Source: Cryptomeria japonica
Taxonomy: Eukaryota > Streptophyta > Pinopsida > Cupressales > Cupressaceae
NCBI RefSeq assembly: GCF_030272615.1
Contig: NC_081412.1
Location: forward strand, 686,332,583 to 686,396,582
DNA: 64,000 bases
Direction of reading: 5' to 3'
This document shows, in pieces, positions 1 to 9,897 of the stretch. A program made the translations under genes and the position numbers. Numbering within the stretch: the first letter of the stretch is position 1; each line of letters opens with the position of its first letter. Below the pieces are notes generated by a model. It was not told where the DNA came from, searched no databases, and saw only the letters and a program-made list of their open reading frames with translations.

Positions 1-387
1 TGTCTTCAACATATCATTTTCATGACTGAGTCTTGTGTTTTCATTTCCAACATCATTTAGTCTTCTAACCAAATCATCTTCATTCTTCTTTCTTTTTTCA
101 ATTTCTTTACAAAATCTCATAGTCATATCTTGCATCTCATTCTTCATTGTACTGTTCATTTATCTCAATTTGTTTACCAGATCATTAAGAGTTTCTTTTT
201 CATCTTCATCATTCTGCATCTGTTCACAAAGTTCTCTTCTTTTATTCCTTGCTATAGTGAAATTTTCTTGAAGTCCTCAAATAATATCCTGTGCAGCCTT
301 CAGATCATCTTCAAGTTTGACATTCTTTACTTTTTCTGCATCATAGTTTGAAAGAGTTGTTTCCAATTGCTTTCTCAAATTTTCCAT
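1..387 (-). pseudogene. Coiled-coil gag-like N-terminus of element C' (partial)
   Basis: Reading leftward from an ATG at 387-385, this is collinear with the gag-like frame that starts at 9898 in element C. It is rich in Glu, Lys, Asn and Leu with heptad-like spacing, typical of a long coiled coil. This copy has two in-frame stops, one after the Asp-Ile-Ile segment and one before an Asn-Ser-Thr segment. At the place where C has a TGA stop (10252-10254), C' still has a sense codon. The two copies are therefore broken at different places and the ancestral frame was open. It is cut by the window edge, before the zinc knuckles. Confidence 0.75.
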
Positions 388-444
388 CTCTACCGGTGTC
401 AAGATCTTCCTCAAGCTATTAGGTTTTTGAAAATAGAGGACCAG

Positions 445-456
445 GCTCTGATACCA
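445..456 (-). other. Primer binding site of element C'
   Basis: The reverse complement reads TGGTATCAGAGC, matching the 3' end of plant initiator-Met tRNA. It lies two bases inside the LTR edge, the usual position for minus-strand DNA priming. This fixes the element's orientation. Confidence 0.85.
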
Positions 457-458
457 AT

Positions 459-1221
459 TTTTAGGATTCCCAAAGATACTAAGGGGGGGGGGTGTGAATC
501 AGTATCTAACTGGTATAATAATTTTCTTAACTTATAACATGAAAAGCATATCAAAACTGTGTACCGATAAACCAAAAATAATGCAGTAAATAAGAATAGC
601 AACTACAACATAAGAGACACACCATAACACAATATTTTAACGAGGAAACCTAGTGTGGGAAAAACCTCGGTGGGATTTGTGACCCACAATATTCACTTAC
701 TGGCCAATAAGAGAATATTACTACTTACAATAGGGGCCTGCACATGCAGGAAGGCCAAGTGCCTAGAGCTTACTGCTCAATTTAAAAGAAGTCACACTGA
801 CTTACAAAATGGATTATAATAATCCAATGTCTTGTACTACTTCAGATCAACATCTACTATGCTAGATTCCATACCGGTTTAAGCTCTGCTATATACATAA
901 ACCCTTATCCAATATCTGCCTTACAATTCGCATATGAGGTCTACCATCTTCGTTTCATACTTCACATTTTTTCTATCCTAAATGATCTACAATGATCTCA
1001 TACATATATGAGTCATATTACAATACGCCAAGTCAGTTTACAAAAGATTTTACAATTAATTACAAAATACATTTAAACAAAATTCCTGTCAACCATGGTG
1101 CCGATGATCTGTATGTCGGTGTCTGTGTCTGCCTACCGATATCACATGATTGCAAGGTTTCCAGCAATGACAATACCTTGAATCACCTACAATTTCTCAT
1201 TGGAGTGTGCATTTGCCAACA
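459..1221 (-). repeat. 5' LTR of element C'
   Basis: A 763-bp LTR homologous in reverse complement to 9026-9826 and 14810-15609. The outer terminus reads TGTTGGCAAATGC in minus orientation. The inner terminus has decayed from the expected TAACA (a T replaces the G of the complementary TGTTA). A G-run at 483-492 lies in the loop of the U5 hairpin (475-506), whose arms are GATACT and its complement. The block at 740-780, complementary to the 'CTCTAGGCACTTGGCC' segment of the other LTRs, is conserved. Confidence 0.85.
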
Positions 1222-1725
1222 AGGAGTTGGCCGATCATTAGAGATTGAATTGGGTTTGTGTAAGAGGATTTAGTCCTCTAGTATTGAGCTTAATCGGAAC
1301 TGTACTCAGGCATAGGAGATGCTATCTTTGAAAGTTCAACACTTCTCCGGATTATAGTCTAGATTTATATGTAGTCAGTGAGGCTCCTTTTGTGATGAGC
1401 ATTGTGCTCTAGGCTATTGGCCTTTCTGCAAGTGCAAGCCCCTTCATTGTAACTCACATACTTACTGCAGAAGTATTATGTGACCATGGGTAGGCTTCCC
1501 AACATGATTTTTTCCTTTATCAGGTTTTCCACTTACAATTCTTGGTGTTGTGTGGATGGATTTTATTCTGTGATTATTGTTTATGCTTAATTTGATTATC
1601 TACTATTCTAGTATTATTGTTTTGGGTTTCAGTATTAAAGTTTAAATTGCTAATGCTTCTAGTAATCTGTGACAACTGATTCACCCCCCTCTCAGTTGTC
1701 TTTCGGTTATCTGAACAGTCTAACA
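1222..1725 (+). repeat. 5' LTR of element A (3' part only)
   Basis: Matches 20437-20944 of A's 3' LTR nearly base for base, including the segment around GAGGATTTAGTCCTCT, and ends in CTAACA next to the primer site. It carries the U5 hairpin at 1671-1700, with GACAACTGA paired to TCAGTTGTC around a TTCACCCCCCTC loop. The upstream two thirds, with U3 and promoter, were displaced leftward by C'. Confidence 0.88.
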
Positions 1726-1727
1726 AT

Positions 1728-1739
1728 TGGTATCAGAGA
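1728..1739 (+). other. Primer binding site of element A
   Basis: TGGTATCAGAGA: eleven of twelve bases match the initiator-Met tRNA primer site, with the last base changed from C to A. It lies two bases after the LTR end. Confidence 0.85.
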
Positions 1740-1783
1740 TTTGGTCCTCTCTGCAGAAAGCTTAACCGCTTGAGGAAGATCCT

Positions 1784-3064
1784 ATGACAACTAATAGTTC
1801 AAGTTCATCCAGTTCTTCTAGAGCTATCTTTCAAAGGGATATATCGAGGCTTGAAGGAATAAATTACACAGTATGGAAGATTTGGATGGAGACTCATTTG
1901 AGATGTCTTGGCAAGGAGATTTGGGAGATCACACAGAATGGTGTCACACCCTATAATCTGGGATTTGGAAATCCTCCTTCGGAAAACCTGGACAAGAAGC
2001 TTGATAATGATTGTAGAGCAAGAGAAGCCCTCTTGTGTGCATTTTCTAATCAACAAATAATGAGATTAATAGACAAATCATCTGGAAAGGCTATATGGGA
2101 TAAGTTGTAGACTCTTAATGAAGGTGACCCTATAGTGAAGATTGCTAAACTTGATGGTTGCCGGGTGAGATATGAAAACCTAAAAATGGAAGAAGATGAA
2201 AGGATTACTGCATTCATGGAAAGAGTAAATGAGATTGTTATGGGAATTCAATGTTGTGGTGGAACTCTGAGCAAAGATGAAATTGTTAATAAAGTCCTAA
2301 GAGCCCTACCACCGGCTTACAAAATACCAGCTACTGCTATCAATGAGTTGAGAACAATGGCTAATACATTTGTCAATAGAGATACTTTGGTTGGGAAACT
2401 ATCTACTTTTGAGCTTGAGGAATTTGGACCTTCTAGAGCTGTGAAGACTGAACCTACTTTTCATGCATCTACATCTGCAACCGTTAAGCAAGACTAGAAA
2501 GCTTTATATGAAAAATAATTGGAAGATATGAAGAGAGAAGATGATGAGTTTGAGAAAATTGAAGCACTATTTTCTAGAAAAGTACCGAAAGGACAGGTAG
2601 GAAGTAAGTATGAAGGAAAAACACCTTTTAAATATTTTGCATCTAGATGTCTTAAGAGGAACTCAAGATTTGAAGAAAGAGTTAAAAGATCATTTAATCC
2701 TAACATTAGATATCAGAACAAGTATAGATTCAAGAAAAATAGAGACAAATCATGCTACATAGCAAATGAGGAAGGCATTACTAATTCAGATGATGAACTG
2801 ACAAAAGAATCTGCTAGTGGATCCAACAATGGGAAGGAATGGGTGTTCTTGGATATTAAGGAAGATGATCTGGCACTAGAAGATAATGTAGCTGAGGAGA
2901 AGGCACTTGCTGCTAAAAGTCAAAACAAGGATGAATGGGTAATTGACAGTGGTTGTTCACATCATATGACTGGAGATAAAGGGAAGTTTCTGTCTTTGCA
3001 AGAATTTGATGGTGGACTAGTTAGATTTGGAGATGACAAGGCATGCATGATCAAGGGAAAATGA
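1784..3064 (+). pseudogene. Element A gag and protease (broken)
   Basis: The frame opens at ATG 1784 with a Ser-rich leader, then the copia gag N-terminal signature (GINYTVWKIWMETHLRCLG) and the capsid-like middle (CCGGTLSKDEIVNKVLRALPP). Stops at 2108, 2495 and 2516 split it. The nucleocapsid zinc knuckle is destroyed: elements B and D have a Cys/His motif here, while A reads FKYFASRC, consistent with a deletion of roughly seven codons that removed the middle of the knuckle. The aspartic protease active site is visible as WVIDSGCSHHMTGD (2938-2979). The frame stops at 3062. Confidence 0.85.
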
Positions 3065-4344
3065 ACTATATCATTGGATGGTAAGAACAATACTGACAAT
3101 GTTTATTATGTTGAAGGTTTGAAGCATAATCTTTTGAGTTTAGGAGAATTGGTAGATAAGGTATTTTAATTATAGTTAAAGGATGGAAAATGCAAAATCA
3201 TTAATAGATCTGGCTTGGAGATTGCAACCAGTACACACAAAAAAGATAATATATTTCATTTGAACTCTGGTGAGAAGATATGTTTGATTACATAGATTGA
3301 TGAGTTGGCTATGACGTAAAAGGCTATGTGATGTGAATTTTGATTGCATTGTGAAGATCAGTTCAACTAAGGCTATTAGAGATATACCTAAGATTATGAA
3401 GCCCTATAATCCAGCATGTAAAGAATGTCAAATGGGTAAATAGGTCAGAGCCTCTTTTAGGAGTATACAAGATGAATCAAATGATGTTCTTGATCTTATT
3501 CATACTTATTTGTGTGGCCCTGCTAGAATGAAAAGTTTTCATGGTGATAGATATTTCATGCTAATCATTGATGATTATTCTAGAATGATGTGGGTTACTT
3601 TTTTGAGAGAAAAATATAAAGTATTTGCAAAGTTTAAAATATTTAAGGCTAAAGAGGAAACTGAGACAGGATTGAAGATTAAATGTTTGAGATTAGATAA
3701 TGGTGGATAATTCACATCCAGTGGGTTTAATAAATTTTGTGACAAGTATGGTATAAGAAGACAATTTTCTGCTCCCCGGACAACCTCAACATAATGGAGT
3801 TGTGGAAAGGAAAAACAAGACTATCTTGGATGCTGCTAGAACAATGATGATGGAAGCAAATATACCTCATATCTACTGGAGAGAAGCATTGAGTATAAGA
3901 GTTTACACATTCAACATAGTACATATCAAAGGAGAAACCGATAAGACACCTTATGAATTATGGTTTGGCAATACACCTACAGTTAAGTATTTCAGAATTT
4001 TTGGTAGTAAATATTATATCAGGAGAGATGATACTATTGGGAAATTTGATCCTAGATGTGATGAAGGCATATTTCTTGGTTATTCTAATGAAAGAAAAAC
4101 ATATAGATGTTATAACATGAGATTGCAAAGAATTGTGGAGAGTGCTAATGTCAAAGTAGATGAGCTGAGAAAAAGTCAAATCAAAGTTTATGAGAAGGAA
4201 CTGACAGTGTAAATAATTATATCTGAACCAATAGCACCTTTACCAGAACATAGAGTTGAACCAGTTACTCCAGCAACATCAGAGAATTCTACAGTAACTG
4301 AAGAACATGGAAGAGGAACAGAGAGTCAAAAGACTCCTAGGTAT
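3065..4344 (+). pseudogene. Element A integrase (broken)
   Basis: Contains the GAG-pre-integrase zinc-finger region and the integrase core. The first catalytic Asp is lost: the motif HTDLCGP in sister element B reads HTYLCGP here (3502-3522). The second motif is LRLDNGG followed immediately by a stop (3707). The third, NGVVERKNKT (3796-3825), is in another frame after a single-base shift near 3775. Downstream are the conserved copia segments ELWFGNTPTVKYFRIFGSK and DEGIFLGYS. Loss of a catalytic residue plus stops makes this a clear pseudogene. Confidence 0.85.
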
Positions 4345-5994
4345 GTGAGATTGAATCATTTTGAAGATCAAATCATTGGGGATAAGAGCAATGGAGTGAT
4401 GACAAGAAGAAGACTAGAAACTAATGAGGTATGTTTAATTTCACAAGTTGAACCAGTATCATTAATTGAGGCATGTAAAGATGAATTTTGGTTAAAAGCT
4501 ATGGAAGAAGAATTAGATCAGATTGAGAAAAATAACACATGGACTTTGGTTCCCCGACCTAAAAATAAAAATGTCATTGGAACTAAATGGGTTTTTAGGA
4601 ATAAATTGATTGAGGATGGTAAAGTTATAAGGAATAAGGCTAGATTGGTTTGTAAAGGATATTCTCAGAAGGAAGGAATTGATTATGGAGAGATTTTTGC
4701 ACTAGTAGCTAGGATTGAAGCTGTAAGATTATTTCTTGCCTATGCTGCTTATAAAAACTACAAGATTTATCAGATGGATGTTAAATGTGCATTTTTGAAT
4801 GGGGATCTTGATGAGGAAGTTTATATTGAGCAACCTAATGGGTTTTCACTATCAAATGATCCTGATATGGTTTGCAGGTTAAGGAAAGCTTTATATGGAT
4901 TGAAACAAGCACTTAGAGCTTGGTATGCAAGGTTGGATAAATATCTTTTGAAGCTTGGTTTTACTAAGGGCAGTACTGACAGTAATTTATATTATAAAAT
5001 CACTGATGATGATATATTGATTGTTGAAGTATTTGTTGATGACATTATTTTTAGAGTTTAAGATAAATTATGATAAATTATGCATAGAATTTTCTAAGAA
5101 TATGGAGAAAAAAATTGAGATGTCTATGATTGGTGAGATGAAATTTTTCTTAGGTTTGCAGATTACTCACACTGACAAAGGTATTTTTATCTGTGAAAAT
5201 AGATATGCTAAGGAATTTTTGAAGAAATTTGGTATGGGAGATTCTAAACCGGTAAGTACACCTATGGTTACAAGTGAGAAATTGACAAGAAAAGATATTT
5301 CTGCACCGGTAAATCCTACAAGATACAAATCTATGATTGGAGGTCTATTTTATTTGACTTAGACTAGGCTTGACATTATGAATGTTGTTTGTATTATTTC
5401 AAGATTTCAGAGTGATCCTAGAGAAAATCATGAGATGATGGTAGAAAGGATTTTTAGATACCTACAAGTACATCAGAATATGGCTTATGGTACCCTAAGA
5501 ATGAGAACTTTACTTTATATGCATATACAGATGTTGACTGGGCTAGAGATGTTGATGACCAAAAAAGTACTTTCGGTGGAGCTTTCTTTCTTGAAAAGAA
5601 GTTTGTTTCATGGATCAACAAGAAACAATCATGTACTTCTTTATCTACTACTGAAGCTGAGTATGTTGATGCTTCTACTAACTGTACACAAATGTTATGG
5701 ATGAAGAAAATGTTGAAGGATATAAAGGTGGATTGTGATGCACTAGTAGTTATTCACTGTGATAATTCTACTATTTTTGATATATCAAAGAATCTGATAT
5801 TTTACTCTAAGACAAAACACATATCTATCAAGTATAACTTTTTGAAGGAGAAGGTGGAAGCAAATGAAGTTAGACTAGTTTATGTGAACACTAAAGAATA
5901 GATTGCAGATATTTTCACTAAACCTTTATCCAAGGAATCATTTGAGTACCTGAGAGATATATTGGGGGTTTCTGCCCCTCCAGTAGAGACTTGA
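4345..5994 (+). pseudogene. Element A reverse transcriptase and RNase H (broken)
   Basis: The reverse transcriptase is the best-preserved part: [34 protein letters not shown], the [19 protein letters not shown] block and [12 protein letters not shown] are continuous from 4345. The catalytic box reads EVFVDDII (the family's F/YVDD), and a frameshift follows at about 5058. The second half resumes at about 5066 and stops at 5360. RNase H is split over two frames: the TEAEYVDAS and TQMLWMKKML parts lie near 5650-5712, and the CDNST motif at 5758-5772. It ends with the PPVET stop at 5992-5994, equivalent to B's and D's ends. Confidence 0.87.
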
Positions 5995-6351
5995 TTGATG
6001 TGGTTTGACATCAGTCTGACATGCATTATTAGAGATACTATTCATTCTGACAGTGATGTGGGATGCTACTGCTCAGGGGGAGTAGTCAACTTTGAGACTC
6101 AAAGGCTTATGTTTTTGCTTTGATATTTCTGTCAGATTTCTGGCATTGATGTCAAAGGGGGAGAGATAGTGATGTGAAAAAGTAAAACTGTCAAAGGGAG
6201 AGATATTATTCAAAGGGGGAGAGATATTGATATTCAGAGCTATATGCAGGAGATTGTTGTTTGTCTTCCATAGGGGGAGACTTGTTTGGCATTTCTTGGT
6301 ACTTAGATGTTTTTCACATCTAGTGTTGCCATCAATTCCAAAAGGGGAGAT
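5995..6351 (+). other. Element A 3' non-coding region with repeated purine tracts
   Basis: No coding frame. It contains a series of purine-rich tracts resembling the true polypurine tract: near 6077 (CTCAGGGGGAGTAG), 6156, 6195, 6213, 6273 and finally AAAAGGGGAGA at 6340-6350, which abuts the 3' LTR. Several are preceded by a 'CATNAATGNCAAAG'-like lead. Only the last primes plus-strand synthesis by position; the others look like duplicates. Confidence 0.75.
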
Positions 6352-6378
6352 TGTTGGCCATTTGGTGGAATTGATTAC
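6352..6378 (+). repeat. 3' LTR of element A, first 27 bp
   Basis: Begins TGTTGGCCATTTGG directly after the polypurine tract and is cut at 6378 by element B. The LTR resumes at 19749 after the duplicated pentamer. Confidence 0.85.
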
Positions 6379-7501
6379 TGTTAGGAATCGGGAAGGACAA
6401 CTGAGAGGGGGGGGGGGGTGAATCAGTTGTCAATAAATTGCAACCCAAAACAAATTATTCTAACTTAAAACTTAGTGCCGGTAAAGTAGATTAATAGTTA
6501 TATTAATACAGGTACAACTTAATATATGAAACAAAAAGGAAAACAACATCCACAACACATGACACAAAGATTTTGACGTGGAAACCCTGTAATGGGAAAA
6601 ACCATGGCGGGAAAGCTTACCCACAATCAGATGATACTACTGCAGATAGTAAGTGAATACAATAATGGGGTCTACACATTTAGAAAGGCCAACCGCCTAG
6701 AGCTTATTGCTCAATCACAAAATAAGAGTCACACTGACTACATAGTTGGATGGTTAAATCCAATAATTAATGTACTGCTTCAATATAACATCTTCAATGC
6801 TAGATTCAATACCGGTTTAAGCTCTGAGCATAAGGACCAAACACCTTCATAACCTTTAACAACCTTCCTTCTACTTTTAGATGATATCTGCGTGATTCAC
6901 ACAAGGATCCGCTTATTTTCACTCTTCACAATGATCTCAATATGTACACATACATCTTGCAAATAAGGTCTTACAATTATTTATACAAAACCTAAGACCT
7001 CATCATTAGGTCGGATCCTAAAAGATATTACATTTAAATCAATTACAAAATAAGCCTTGGTGCAATACAATATGTCGGCCTCAATACATTTACACATTAT
7101 CCAATCAATAAATCCTTTCCAAATAATGGCGTGCTGATTTGGAACATAATTTCCTATGTCAGTTCATAACCTGGACCTATTTGCCGGTTAAGGCAAATAT
7201 GTGAACCCAATCAGTCCAATATGAAAAATACTAAATGCAAACATGCAATCCATGTCTTTGACATAACCAAATGATCTCTAGATGATAGCAAGTCATCATC
7301 AACTTCCTGAGCTATCAGTGAAACATATACCGGTAACTGTGCATAAGCCAATATCCATGCCGGGACCATAATGTGTCAGTTCAACAACAAACCAATATAA
7401 CCAGAGTGCCAAATCAACAATGTAGACCTCCAGAAAGATAAGTGTTGACATCAATGACAAAATCAACGCAACAGATGATGAAGTCATCCATAATACCAAC
7501 A
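6379..7501 (-). repeat. 3' LTR of element B
   Basis: A 1,123-bp LTR, TGTTAGG...CCAACA on the plus strand, homologous along its length to 18628-19748. The U5 hairpin is at 6396-6431, with GACAACTGA and TCAGTTGTC arms around a long G-run (C-run on the coding strand). A TATA-like box, TATAAATAA on the minus strand, lies at 6977-6985. The transcribed-side block complementary to 'GGTTTTTCCC' is near 6590-6605. Confidence 0.9.
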
Positions 7502-7821
7502 ATCTCCCCCTTTGGCATTGATGGCAACACTAGATGGAAAAACATCTAAGTGCCAAAAACAGAATGCCAACAATCTCCCCTAAATAGATCAAAACAAAGT
7601 TCTGTAATAGTATAAGGAAAACCAAAATACATCTCTCCAATCTTCAAAGTACAATGTTTTTCCATAGACATCTCTCTCCCTTTGACATCAAATGCCAAAG
7701 TAGTTAAAAATCAAAACATAACATACAACTAACTACTCCCCTTGAGCAGTAGCTCTCCTTCATCAAGCCGGAAAAAGATTTTTTTGTTATTCCCTGCTGA
7801 TTTGATGCTAATCTACATCAT
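7502..7821 (-). other. Element B polypurine tract and 3' non-coding region
   Basis: On the plus strand, ATCTCCCCCTTTGG abuts the LTR: this is the minus-strand polypurine tract. Further similar tracts occur at about 7574, 7673 and 7734 (CTACTCCCCTTGAGCAG), matching the repeated tracts in A, C, D and H. No coding frame. Confidence 0.75.
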
Positions 7822-9025
7822 TTAAGTCTCTATCGATGGGGTGATTACCCCAAGATTCTCTCTAAGATATTCAAATGTTTCCTTAGGCAAAGGCTTTGTA
7901 AAAATATCTGCAATTTGCTCTTTAGTGTTCACATAAACCAACCTCACTTCATTTGCTTCAACATTTTCTTTCAGAAAATTATACTTAATAGAAACATGCT
8001 TTGTTTTATAGTGAAATACCAGATTCTTTGATATATCTATTACTGCTGAGTTATCACAGTAAATAATTAACGGTTCTTTGCATTTTATCTTGATATACTT
8101 CAACATTTGCTTGATCCATAATACCTGAGTGTAATTAGTTGCTGCTGCAACATATTCTTCTTTTGCTGTAGATAATGATGTGCAGGTCTGCTTCTTGTTG
8201 ATCCATAAAATTAATCTTCTACCAAGAAAGAATGCGCCTCCAGTGGTACTCTTTCTATCATCCACATCTCTTGCCCAATTTGCATCTGTATATGCACATA
8301 ACTCAAAATTGTCATCCTTAGGATACCATAAACCAAGATTTGTTGTGCCTTGCAAGTACCGGAAAATCCTTTTTACTGCAGTTTCATGATTTTATTTAGG
8401 ATTGCTTTGAAATCTTGAAACAATACACACTGCATTCATTATATTAGGTCTAGTTTGTGTCAAATACAGTAACCCTCCAATCATAGATTTGTACCTTGTA
8501 AGATTTATAGGAGCCGAATCATCCTTTAATGTCAATTTATCAGTTGTAGTCATAGGAGTGCTTACCGGTTTGGAGATTTCCATTCCAAATTTCTTCAAAA
8601 GTTCCTTAAAGTATTTTGTTTGATAAATGAACATTCCTTTATCTGTTTGAGCAATCTGCAAACCTAGAAATTTTTTTATCTCTCCAATCATAGACATTTC
8701 AATTTCTTCCCGCATCTTGTTAGCAAAATCTTTGCATAGCTCTTCTTTCACCTCCAAAAATGATATCATCCACAGATACTTCAATAAGCAAAATGTCATC
8801 ATTGGTAATTTTGTAATACAAATTACTGTCAGCGTTACCTTTTGTGTATCCAAGCTTTAGAAGATATTTATCCAGTGTAGCATACCAAGCTCTAGGAGCT
8901 CATTTCAATTCATATAAAGCTTTTCTTAATCTGGAAACCATATCCTTATCATCTGTTAATGAAAATCCATCAGACTGCTCAATATAAACTTCTTCTTCAA
9001 GATCTCTATTCAAAAATGCACATTT
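7822..9025 (-). pseudogene. Element B reverse transcriptase C-part and RNase H
   Basis: Reading leftward from the C insertion: the RT segment after the VKCAFLN block, with VYIEQSDGFSL, LYELK followed by a stop, and SVDDIIFGG in place of the usual F/YVDD box. The thumb region is 8853-8392 (SMIGEIKKFLGLQIAQTDKG, YKSMIGGLLYLTQTRP). RNase H is open for 177 codons (8355-7822), with DANWARDVDDRKST, a TAKEEYVAA segment where the family has TEAEY, YCDNSAVIDISKN, and the end at TPSIET. The TEAEY-to-TAKEE change removes a conserved position, so activity is doubtful. Confidence 0.87.
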
Positions 9026-9826
9026 TCTTGGCAAATGCACACTCCAATGAGATATTGTAGGTGACTAGAGGTTTTGTCATTGATGGCAACCTTACAATCC
9101 TATGACATCGGCAAGACAATTTACCGGCACCAGCAAAGACAGACTCTACACTGACATAGAGACCACCGGTAGTACAAGGAAGCATACCGGCACAAAAGCC
9201 AACAGGAATTTTGTTTGTAATATATTTTGTCAATTATTGTAAAATCATTGTAAGCCGACTTGGCAAGTTGTAAAATGACTCATATATATAAGAGATCATT
9301 GTAAAACATTTTGTAATAGATGGAAGAAAAATATATAGGTGAAATAAGGCAGACCTATTATGCAAATTATAGGTTAAGGGTTTATGTATGAAGCAGAGCT
9401 ATAAACCGGTACTAGATTTGGCATAGTAGATGCTATTTTGAAGCAGTACAAGACATTGGATTTATATAATCCATTTTGTAAGTCAGTGAGACTTCCCATT
9501 TTGTAATTAAGTAGTGAGCTCTAGGCACTTGGCCTTCCTGCATGTGCAGGCCCCTCTTGTAGCAGTAATATTCTCTTATTGGCCAATAAGTGAATATTGT
9601 GGGTCACAAATCCCACTGAGGTTTTTCCCACATCGGGTTTCCTCATTAAACTACTATGTTATGGTGTGTTTTTCATGTGGTTGTTGTTATCTCTATTTAT
9701 TGCATTATTTATTATTTACTGGTATACAGTATTGATATGTTCTACATGTTTTAAGTTAAGAAAATCTTATAACCGGTTAGATACTGATTCACCCCCCCCT
9801 CCTCAGTATCTTTGGGAATCCTAACA
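9026..9826 (+). repeat. 5' LTR of element C
   Basis: 801 bp, starting TCTTGGCAAATGC (the 3' copy has TGTTGG, so the second base has mutated) and ending CCTAACA. A TATA box lies at 9282-9293 (ATATATATAAGA). The U5 hairpin is at 9780-9810, with GATACTGA paired to TCAGTATC around a TTCACCCCCCCCTCC loop. Differences from the 3' LTR are scattered, roughly 4-5% by eye. Confidence 0.92.
9282..9293 (+). promoter_or_regulatory. TATA box in element C 5' LTR
   Basis: ATATATATAAGA, about 260 bp into the LTR and identical in the 3' LTR (15065-15076). It is placed to start transcription within the LTR, defining U3 upstream and R/U5 downstream. Confidence 0.55.
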
Positions 9827-9828
9827 AT

Positions 9829-9840
9829 TGGTATCAGAGC
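9829..9840 (+). other. Primer binding site of element C
   Basis: TGGTATCAGAGC, an exact match to the plant initiator-Met tRNA primer site, two bases after the 5' LTR. Confidence 0.92.
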
Positions 9841-9897
9841 TTGGTTCTCTATTTTTAGAAGCCTAACAACTTGAGGAAGATCTTGACACCGATAGAG

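Larger units (their letters stand above)
1..1221 (-). mobile_element. Element C': gag-only LTR retrotransposon, 5' portion
   Basis: Minus-strand copy of the same family as the complete element at 9026-15609. Going leftward it shows a 5' LTR (459-1221), the initiator-Met primer site in reverse complement (445-456) and the start of the coiled-coil gag frame (387 down to 1). The window edge cuts off the rest. Its outer LTR end (1221) abuts sequence that matches the 3' LTR of copia element A, so C' inserted into A's 5' LTR. The expected duplication next to the LTR is AGGAG (1222-1226); its partner lies outside the window and cannot be checked. Confidence 0.85.
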
